From an uncultured Cocleimonas sp. (GTDB lineage: Bacteria; Pseudomonadota; Gammaproteobacteria; Thiotrichales; Thiotrichaceae): DNA of 48,023 bases. The stretch is taken from the NCBI GenBank assembly GCA_937929875.1, contig CALFUP010000175.1, forward strand, positions 1 through 48,023, in the 5' to 3' direction. The notes under the pieces were generated by a model that was not told the DNA's origin, did not search any database, and saw only the letters and a list, made by a program, of their open reading frames with translations. Positions 16,664 to 24,831 of this stretch are shown in pieces. How positions within the stretch are numbered: position 1 is the stretch's first letter; every line of letters begins with the position of its first letter. A program made the position numbers and the translations under genes.

Positions 16664-18405
16664 TGTCTAACGCACTTGATCCCTCTGTCCTACCTTCAGA
16701 ATTAAATGATCAACCAAGGGCAAGGCGATTAAGCAAGCTACCTGCCATAATTATTATGGGCGTGGCTACACTGGTTGTTTGTTTACTTGGTTATTCAATT
16801 TTAACGCGTGGCCAACCCAAAGAAGTGGTCGTTGAGGATGATGAAAACAGCGAAGAGATTGAAACAACATTATTCAGTGCTAACGATATAATTCAAGGGC
16901 AGGATAAATCTGTTTTTGAAAGACCAATCTTGCCGGAAAAAGAAGAAACACCGGCTAAAGACTCAAAACCTGAGATGCCAGAATTAGCACCTAAGATAAT
17001 TGAAAAAATACCTGTCCGGTCAAATGCACCAAGTAGGCCAAATGCCCCCGGTGTGGTTACTATGTCGCAGGAAGAGACATTCGCAGACAAGGTAGCTAGA
17101 GCAAAAGAACAGCTACTTTTAGATGCTTTAGGCGCTCGTACTCTTGCCGCATCTGCTCCTGATGTCGAAGAAGGGGACACTGTAACTAATGCTGTAAGTG
17201 CTCCTGTTGCGTCCTTTGGTGGAAGGGACAGAGGTAGAGAGCAAAGAGAAATTAGAGAGAAGTTGGCGGTACAAACATCACCTGATCTTGAAAGAATCGC
17301 AAGCTTGTTATCAACAATAGCTGAAAACACTAGCCAACAAAACAAGCCAGCTACGCCTTATCAGGGGGGCTTATCTTCAACTAGTCAAGGTGTTGCGAGT
17401 CAGGGGGTGGCAACGAATGTAAAGCGGTTAAGCGGTATGGAAGCCTTAGCATCATTATCTCAAGGCAGGGCAGCGGTTACTAATCCAGTTAATCGTGGTC
17501 TGACATTGAATAATGGATTGTATCAGGGTGGCTTAGCTTCATTGTCGCAAGGTAGACCAATCAATAATATATACCAACGTCCACTAGTTAATAATCGTGG
17601 TCTGGCTTTGAATAACGGGCTGTTTCAGGGTGGCTTAGCATCGAGGCCAGCTAGCAATAACAGCTTATCTTCGAACCCAAATCGCAGCTCAGTAACGAGA
17701 CCGCAAAGTATCGGGATAGGGCGATTGTCACAAGCTCAAAAAGACCTTTTAACACTTGCTGAAAACTCCCCCGCTGGTACTTTTATTCAAGCTAAAAGAG
17801 ATTACGGGTACAGCACCGAAGTTGCGCGTGAACAGCTAACAGATACAGATTTAAGGGTCGGTACAATCATTCCTGCTATTTTGATCAATGGCATCAACTC
17901 TGAATTAGAGGGTGTTGCAATAGCGCAGGTCAGTCAAAATGTTTGGGACTCAACGCACGGTGAAAACGTGTTGATTCCGCAAGGAACTAGGCTAATTGGA
18001 GACTTTAAAAGTGACGTTAAGGAAGGTCAAAGCAGAGTAGGTGTGTCATGGAATCGCTTACAATTCCCTGATGGTAAAACACTTGCGCTTAGTAATATGG
18101 TCGGCTCTGATCAAGCAGGTTTTACAGGATTTTCGGATATGGTTAATAACCATTACAAGAAAAAGTTCGGCTCTGCGACGTTGCTATCAATCATAAGTGG
18201 GTTGGGCAGTATGTTTGCTTCAGACAATGAAAAACAAACGAGTGGCGAATCCTTTACTAACCAATTAGCTCAGCAATACGGGACTGTGGGTAGTAGCATG
18301 ATAGAGAAAAACCTAGAGATCCCACCGACCATAATCATTAGACCAGGCTACCGCTTTAATGTGATCGTCACTCAAGACTTTGCATTAAAACCATATTACG
18401 AATAA
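16663..18405 (+). CDS. trbI: TrbI, VirB10-family channel protein
   Basis: A 580-aa protein with a short cytoplasmic N-terminus, a membrane helix (about residues 28-48) and a Pro/Glu-rich periplasmic linker. A Gly/Asn-rich region contains a tandem duplication (NRGLTLNNGLYQGGLAS and NRGLALNNGLFQGGLAS). The conserved C-terminal VirB10/TrbI domain (from about residue 365: GTFIQAKRDYGYSTEV, VLIPQGTRLIGDF, LPDGKTLAL-like strands) follows. It spans the envelope and links inner ATPases to the outer-membrane pore. Longer than RP4 TrbI (about 460 aa) because of the repeated linker. It is the last gene of the operon, and repeat copy B starts two bases after its stop. Confidence 0.93.
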   Translation: MSNALDPSVLPSELNDQPRARRLSKLPAIIIMGVATLVVCLLGYSILTRGQPKEVVVEDDENSEEIETTLFSANDIIQGQDKSVFERPILPEKEETPAKDSKPEMPELAPKIIEKIPVRSNAPSRPNAPGVVTMSQEETFADKVARAKEQLLLDALGARTLAASAPDVEEGDTVTNAVSAPVASFGGRDRGREQREIREKLAVQTSPDLERIASLLSTIAENTSQQNKPATPYQGGLSSTSQGVASQGVATNVKRLSGMEALASLSQGRAAVTNPVNRGLTLNNGLYQGGLASLSQGRPINNIYQRPLVNNRGLALNNGLFQGGLASRPASNNSLSSNPNRSSVTRPQSIGIGRLSQAQKDLLTLAENSPAGTFIQAKRDYGYSTEVAREQLTDTDLRVGTIIPAILINGINSELEGVAIAQVSQNVWDSTHGENVLIPQGTRLIGDFKSDVKEGQSRVGVSWNRLQFPDGKTLALSNMVGSDQAGFTGFSDMVNNHYKKKFGSATLLSIISGLGSMFASDNEKQTSGESFTNQLAQQYGTVGSSMIEKNLEIPPTIIIRPGYRFNVIVTQDFALKPYYE

Positions 18406-18406
18406 T

Positions 18407-18586
18407 CGCGTACCAAGTCGCCCACTCACGACAAATCAGCATCGGGCGGTTTGGTTAGTCAAATCTAAAGCGGTTTGGCAGGGTGGAAGGTGTGACGTTT
18501 TCAAGGTCTGATTTAAACTGTCGGGTGATCAATTCTGTTTTACCCCATTGGTAGTAGCTAACGTAGGGGAGACCCCTACACCCCCT
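18407..18586 (+). repeat. three-copy 180-bp intergenic element, copy B
   Basis: Starts CGCGTACCAAG two bases after the trbI stop. It has the CACTCACG, GTCAAATCTAAAGCGG and CTGATTTAAACTG blocks and ends in GTAGGGGAGACCCCTAC plus ACCCCCT. Block order and total length match copies A and C. Confidence 0.8.
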
Positions 18587-18836
18587 ATGCACAAATCTAG
18601 CAAGTGAAAAGCGTAGCTTTCTCGCGGGGCGGCTTCGGAGAAGTCGGGCAAGTCACGCGCAGGGCATGGCTTATTAAACAGGTGAAAGGTTTACATAATG
18701 GCCTCTGCCCTTGCGTGTGGCGTAGCCGCAAAATAGCAAGGGTGGCTTTTGAGGCGACTATGTGAAGCTTTCATTTCTGCTTTGTTACGAACTGGTTCAG
18801 GGTGAAAAACTAACAGCTTATTATCTGTAGCCCTGA
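18587..18836. other. remainder of the intergenic region after trbI
   Basis: Contains segment B2 (18624-18692) and a hairpin at about 18702-18754 (CCTC..CCCTTGC paired with GCAAGGG..GAGG, with an inner GGC/GCC stem). This could end the trb transcript or that of the convergent minus-strand gene, but there is no clear U-tract. No gene is visible. Confidence 0.5.
18624..18692 (+). repeat. second repeated segment, copy B2
   Basis: Near-identical to 1593-1662 (GCGGGGCGGCTTCGGAGAAG ... ATTAAACAGGTGAAAGGTTTA). Both follow the 180-bp element at a distance of 40-80 bases, so copies A and B share a longer composite unit than copy C. Confidence 0.75.
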
Positions 18837-19244
18837 CTACCTTTCTAGTCTCTTAGACTTGCTTTTCTCCTGTACTTTTATCACGCCTTTTTGTGCAAGT
18901 TGAGCTTTTTTCTCCAACTCAGATTTGACAGACGTTCCTTTCTTTTTTGATTGCTCAACTGCATCATTAATGATGTTTTTCAAACCTGTTATTTTTTTCA
19001 ATTGTGAAGGTGACGCTGTTCTTAATAGTGTACCAAGCTGGTCAGCGGTTAAGCTGGATGGGTCTTTAGATGCCAACTCATAAGGTGTTAGTTCTGCATT
19101 GCCATTAGGCTTCCCAGCTTCTAAGAAAGCTTGTTTGACGCTGCGTTGCTTTGTTTTTTCCTTGGCTGCTTTGGTTTGCGTTTTCTCTTTTGCTGTTGCT
19201 TCACGAACTACATTGAATTGTCTGGTTTTGATTTCATCAGTCAT
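18837..19244 (-). CDS. hypothetical basic helical protein
   Basis: A 135-aa, strongly Lys-rich cytoplasmic protein with no signal peptide. The N-terminus (ATAKEKTQTKAAKEKTKQ) and C-terminus (KKAQLAQKGVIKVQEKSKSKRLER) are basic and helical. The middle (ELASKDPSSLTADQLGTLLRTASPSQLKKITGL) could be a small helical domain. Its basic tails suggest nucleic-acid binding. It is convergent with the trb operon and the last plausible backbone gene. I do not recognise a family. Confidence 0.6.
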   Translation of the reverse strand: MTDEIKTRQFNVVREATAKEKTQTKAAKEKTKQRSVKQAFLEAGKPNGNAELTPYELASKDPSSLTADQLGTLLRTASPSQLKKITGLKNIINDAVEQSKKKGTSVKSELEKKAQLAQKGVIKVQEKSKSKRLER

Positions 19245-19322
19245 CGTGTAGGTATCCTATTTTTTCGATTGCTAGCTCTAAGCTTGTGTTAAAACTATGA
19301 CCTGTCCAAAGCATCCTATTTC

Positions 19323-19340
19323 ATAACATGGCGCATGTTA
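19323..19340. promoter_or_regulatory. perfect palindrome ATAACATG/CATGTTAT
   Basis: ATAACATG-GCG-CATGTTAT is a perfect 8-bp inverted repeat with a 3-base centre, followed by TTTTAC on the plus strand. It lies just 3' of the recombinase-like remnant. It could be a small terminator or a protein-binding site; nothing else in the window repeats it. Confidence 0.35.
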
Positions 19341-19345
19341 TTTTA

Positions 19346-19558
19346 CTATTTTGATTGGCTCATTACTTGTAATAAATTCCCATGGTCTAACTTCCTGCTG
19401 GTAATAAAATGCCTAATAGTGGCTGGTGAGACATTCAAAATACGAGCAATGGAAGCTCTGGAAACGCGCTTATCTAAAAGCTGGATGTGAAGGCTTTTAG
19501 GGTGTCGGTCCCCGGTAGCTGAAGAGAGTCGCCATTCCTCGTTAGCGTCCTGATAACC
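19346..19558 (-). pseudogene. remnant of a resolvase/invertase-type HTH domain
   Basis: This frame is not in the ORF list. Reading the minus strand from about 19558 to the TAG at 19346-19348, it encodes about 70 residues without a plausible start. They include SRASIARILNVSPATIRHFI, a helix-turn-helix like the C-terminal domain of serine resolvases or of HTH transcriptional regulators (compare AELCKELNITRATLYRYV in the outer resolvase). The catalytic domain is missing. It marks the probable left border of the accessory region and may be a relic of the element that brought it in. Confidence 0.5.
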
Positions 19559-19635
19559 TTAACCACATTAATGAACCAAGTAGACCAGTAGTGAATAATG
19601 ATGATGTATCTTGCTTAAGTTCTGCTATGCAAAAT

Positions 19636-19665
19636 TTGACAAGCCAAGCTAAAGCAATCTATTTG
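19636..19665 (+). promoter_or_regulatory. possible promoter of the restriction-modification gene
   Basis: Consensus -35 TTGACA, 18-base spacer, weak -10 TATTTG, about 38 bases before the ATG at 19703. No strong Shine-Dalgarno precedes the ATG. Confidence 0.4.
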
Positions 19666-19702
19666 AGGTAATATGCAGCAACCATAATCAGCCAGCACTA
19701 AC

Positions 19703-22700
19703 ATGACTGCACTAGAAAACCTACTCGATACCTACCGTGAAGCCTCTCATTCAGAGCGAGAGAAAGGTACTTACTTTGAAGACCTAACCATTGCGTATTT
19801 ACGCAACGAAGCCAGCTACAAAGACCTCTATAGCCAAGTGTGGACGTATGCAGAGTGGGCAAAAGAGCAAGGCTTAGATACACGAGATACCGGCATTGAT
19901 TTGGTAGCCAGGACACAAGGCACTGACGAAATACATGCCATTCAATGCAAGTTCTTTGCAGAAGATTACCGCGTACAGAAAAGCGACATTGATAGCTTCT
20001 TTACTGCCTCTGGCAAAAAGCCATTCAGTCATCGAATTATTGTCACCACGACCAATAATTGGAGTGAACACGCCGATGATGCACTAAGAGACCAGCAGCC
20101 ACCAGCGCAAAAGATCGACCTTAACGACCTCGAAAATAGCCAGATCGATTGGAGCAAGTACCAACCGGATAAACCTGTCGAACTGAAGCCAAGGAAAACA
20201 CTAAGGCCACACCAAGAGAAAGCCCTCAGTAGAGTACAGCAGGGATTGGCAACGGCTGAGCGCGGCAAGCTGATCATGGCGTGTGGAACAGGTAAAACTT
20301 TCACTAGTTTAAAGATCGCCGAGGCTATGGCAGGAGCAGGCAAGCGAGTACTTTTTTTAGTGCCAAGCCTGTCCTTACTATCACAAACACTCACAGAATG
20401 GACACAAGAGACTGGCGTCCCTTTACACAGCTTTGCAGTGTGTTCAGACAGTGATATTGGTAAAAAGCGAAAAAAAGACGATGACGTCGTGCAGACCTTC
20501 GCGCATGAACTGCGCTATCCAGCCACCACCAATGCAGTACGGCTAGCCACCGAAATGACCGCGCGGCACGATAACACTCACATGAGCGTAGTGTTTTCCA
20601 CCTATCACTCTATCGCGGTCATAAGCACGGCACAGCAAGAGCACGGCTTAGCAGAGTTTGACCTGGTGGTCTGTGATGAAGCACACCGAACCACTGGTGC
20701 TACTTTTGCTGATGAAGACGAATCTAAATTTGTAAAAGTCCATGACAGTGATTTTTTAAGCGCCGCCAAACGGCTGTACATGACTGCAACGCCTCGGGTT
20801 TATGCGCCGTCCACCAAGCTCACCGCAGAACAGCAAAGCATTGAACTTTGTTCGATGGATGATAAAAAGCTCTACGGTGAAGAATTGTATGTGATTAGCT
20901 TTTCTGAAGCCGTCAAACGCAAGTTGTTAGTTGATTACAAAGTGATTGTATTGACTGTTGATGAGCTACACATCAGCAAGGCATTACAGAAGCTTCTGGC
21001 AGACGAAGACAACCAACTAAAGGTTGATGATGCCGCTAAGATCGTGGGCTGTTGGAAAGCACTATCAAAGCAGAATGTCACCGAAGATTTAAGCGATGAT
21101 ATGGCCGCAATGAAACGTGCTGTGGCCTTTTGCCAAGTGATTGAGCCGAACAATAAAAGCAAAACTCATAAGGTCAGCTCAAAGAACATCGCGGGCATGT
21201 TTCAGGATGTGGTTGAAGCTTACCAAGAAGCTGAGAAAGACACCGCATTTGATGATGAAACCTCGGTTAGTCTGACTTGTGAAGCGGCACACGTTGATGG
21301 CAGCATGAATGCCAGCGAGAAAGAAGAAAAGCTCAACTGGCTCAAAGCGGAAACACTTGAAAACACGTGTCGCATACTCAGTAACGTGCGCTGCTTATCT
21401 GAAGGTGTGGACGTGCCGGCACTGGATGCCGTGCTATTTCTGACACCGCGTAACTCACAAGTAGACGTGGTGCAATCAGTTGGCCGCGTGATGCGCACAG
21501 TGAAAGACAAGGATGGTAACGACCTTAAAAAGCGGGGTTATATCATCTTGCCTGTGGTGATTCCGGCAGGTGTTGAACCACACGTTGCACTCAACGACAA
21601 CAAGACCTATAAAGTGGTTTGGGAAGTGTTGCAGGCACTGCGTTCACACGACGACCGTTTTGATGCCATGATCAATAAAACGGATCTGGTCGGGCCGGAC
21701 AAGTCGAAAATGGAAGTGGTGGCCATAACCGATAAAGTCGCCAAGAAAACCAAAGCCAAGAGCAAAAAGGATACTGGTAAGGGCAGCTTTGGTATTGGTA
21801 GCAAAAAACCAAAGACACCCAAAACAGATCCTGACCAAGGAGAACTAACGTTAGAAGTAGATGAAGTGCAGCGCGCGGTTTATGCCAAGATCGTGCAGAA
21901 ATGCGGAAACCGCACGCACTGGGAAGACTGGGCGAATGATATAGCCAAGATTGCCCAAACTCACATTGGCCGCATACGGGCGATTCTGGGCACGCCAGAG
22001 AACACCACCGAGATAGCCGCCTTTGAAAAATTCGCCTATGAATTGCGGGACGATCTCAACGACAGCATTAACGATGATGAAATCATTGAAATGCTGGCAC
22101 AGCACCTGATCACCAAACCGGTATTTGACGCACTGTTCAGTGACTACAGCTTTGCTAAACACAATCCGATGTCACTGGCGATGCAGGACTGTTTGGATAC
22201 CTTGCAAGCACACCGGATAGACAAAGAAGCAGACACTCTTGAAGCTTTCTATGAGAGCGTCAAGCTAAGGGCTGAAAACATCGACAGCGCAGCGGGTAAG
22301 CAAAAGATAGTGGTTGAGCTGTACGATAAGTTTTTCCGCAACGCCTTCCCACGTATGACCGAACGACTAGGGATTGTTTACACCCCCGTTGAAGTGGTGG
22401 ACTTCATTATTCACAGCATCAACGACATTCTAAAAAGCGAGTTTGGGCAAACACTCGGCGACAAAAACGTTCATATCATGGACCCGTTCACCGGCACAGC
22501 CACCTTTGTTACCCGACTGCTACAAAGCGAACTGATCACCAAAGAGCAGCTACCGTATAAATACAAGAACGAGATCCATGCTAACGAAATCGTGCTACTG
22601 GCTTACTACATTGCCGCCATCAATATCGAAGCGGTGTATCACGACATTGTGGGTGGTGAGTACCAGCCGTTTGAAGGAATCTGTCTAACCGACACCTTCC

Positions 22701-24676
22701 AGCTTTATGAAAAAGAAGATCTGGTAGACGAAATACTGGACGTAAACAGTGCCCGCCGAAAACGCCAAAAAGCACTCAAAGACATTCGGGTAATTATGGG
22801 GAATCCGCCGTACTCTGCCGGACAAACCAGTGCGAATGACAATAACGCCAACGTGGCGTATCCAACGCTGGATGGAAAGATAAGAGATACCTATGCGGCA
22901 CACTCCAATGCCACCAATAAAAACGCGCTCTATGACTCCTATATCCGTGCTATTCGCTGGGCTAGTGATCGAGTAGGGGACAGTGGCGTGATGGGCTTTG
23001 TGACCAATGCCGGCTTTATTGAGGCCAATACAGCTGATGGACTAAGAAAGTGTCTGGCTGACGAATTCAGCAGTATTTATATTTTCCATTTGCGAGGTAA
23101 TCAACGAACTGCTGGTGAGCTATCACGCTAAGAAGGTGGCAAAATTTTTGGCAGTGGTAGCCGAGCACCGATTGCTATTACCTTATTTGTGAAAAACCCT
23201 GAAGCCAGTGAACACGGCAAAATCTACCTGCATGATATTGGTGACTACCTGAGCCAAAACGATAAGCTGGAACGGATTAGTGAGTTCGCCAGTATTGATG
23301 GTATTACAGCTACGGATGGATGGAAAACTATTGTTCCTGATACCTACAACGACTGGGTAGGGCAGCGGGATGATAGCTTTTATGAGTTTATGAGCTTGGG
23401 GGATAAGAAGGATAAAACAGCTGTGACGGTGTTTGAGAATTACTCATGTGGTGTACAAACAAACAGGGACGCTTGGATATATAACTCATCAAAAGAGATT
23501 CTCACTACAAAAATGAAAAGCTTTATTTCATTTTACAACAGTGAGCTAGTTAGGTATGAAAAAAGTAAGGAAGCCGAACCAAACCTAAACATAAAAGGGT
23601 TTCTTAACACAGACGAGAGAAAAATAAAGTGGTCGAGTAGCCTAGTGCCAAAACTTGCAAAGGGAATTGCAGCAACTTTTACCCACAAGAAACTTACAAA
23701 AAGCCTATATCGCCCCTTTAGTAAACAATGGATGTATTTCGATGCTGTATTCAATCATCGCCCCTATCAAATGCCACAAATATTCCCTGATGCGAGTGTA
23801 GAAAATAGGGTTATCTGTCTAACAATCACGGGAAAAAAAGACTTCACGGTCATAATCACAGAAGAATTACCTGATCTTCACTTGATAGGGGATGCTCAAT
23901 GCTTTCCCCTAAAACTCTACGAACCAATGCAAGAAGTCGAGCAACACAGCACTGGCTTAACACCACAAACAGACCTCTTTAGCAACCAAGCCACCGGCGT
24001 TACCAGTGACCTATTTGAACAGGCAGCCAACGCACTCGGCTATACCAGCCGTGACGGCATCATAGACGCAGGCTTAGCACACTTCCAAGAAGCCTATCCA
24101 GACGAAACCTTCAGCAAGGAAGATTTGTTCTATTACATTTATGGATTGCTGCACTCGGAAGACTACAAAAGCCGCTATGCTGCCAACCTGACCAAAGAGC
24201 TACCGCGCATACCAGCGGTAAAACAGGCTGCCGACTTCTGGGCATTTAGCAAAGCTGGACGTGAATTGGCAGAGCTACATATCAACTATGAAACACAACC
24301 CAAACACGCGGTGACGCTGGACTGTGTCAAGCGTAATTTTGACGCTCTGACGGATGCAGATTTCTATGTCACTAAAATGAAGTTTGCCAAGAAAGGGGAT
24401 AAAAGCGTGGTGGTGTATAACCCGTCGATCACGATCCGTGATATTCCGCTTGAGGCTTATGAGTACGTAGTGAATGGTAAACCTGCCCTGGAGTGGGTCA
24501 TGGAACGCCAGAGTGTGACCACACATAAAGCCAGCGGCATTGTGAACGATGCGAATGACTGGGCGATTGAGACGATGGGTAATGCTAAATATCCGTTGGA
24601 GTTGTTTCAGCGGGTGGTGGCGGTGAGTTTGCGGACGGTTGAGATTGTGAAGGGGCTGCCTGAGTTGGATATTTAA
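19703..24676 (+). pseudogene. Type ISP-like restriction-modification enzyme, interrupted by one in-frame stop
   Basis: Read through the stop this is about 1657 aa, the size of single-polypeptide Type ISP enzymes (LlaGI/LlaBIII type) that translocate on DNA, methylate adenine and cleave. Domain order fits. An Mrr-like nuclease (GIDLVAR...AIQCKF, about residues 63-82) comes first, then an SF2 helicase (Walker A CGTGKT near 194, DEAH near 324). An N6-adenine methyltransferase follows (DPFTGT near 926, NPPY near 1034), then the target-recognition region. Codon 1143 is TAA (23129-23131). The frame continues unchanged (EGGKIFGSGSRAPIAI) to 24676, and family members have Lys there, so AAA to TAA is the simplest event. 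The downstream part was called as a separate ORF from GTG 23189. Without its recognition domain the 1142-aa product should not restrict specifically. GC content is higher than in the backbone. Confidence 0.88.
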
Positions 24677-24831
24677 CATGTTCAAACCACCGATTGCCTG
24701 CTTGATATGTTTTAGTTTGTACTTCCTTAAGTTCAAGGTTGGTTGTTAGAACGTGTTTTGAGAAATTCGCTATGAAAAGGAATGTGAAGCTTAGCTATCT
24801 ATACGGCGCTAAGAGTATATAAGGAAAAAGA

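Noticed and set aside
19703-24676. Two separate genes, as in the ORF track, or a frameshift
   Set aside because: The frame is unchanged across the TAA and conserved sequence continues directly, so a single nonsense codon is the simpler reading.
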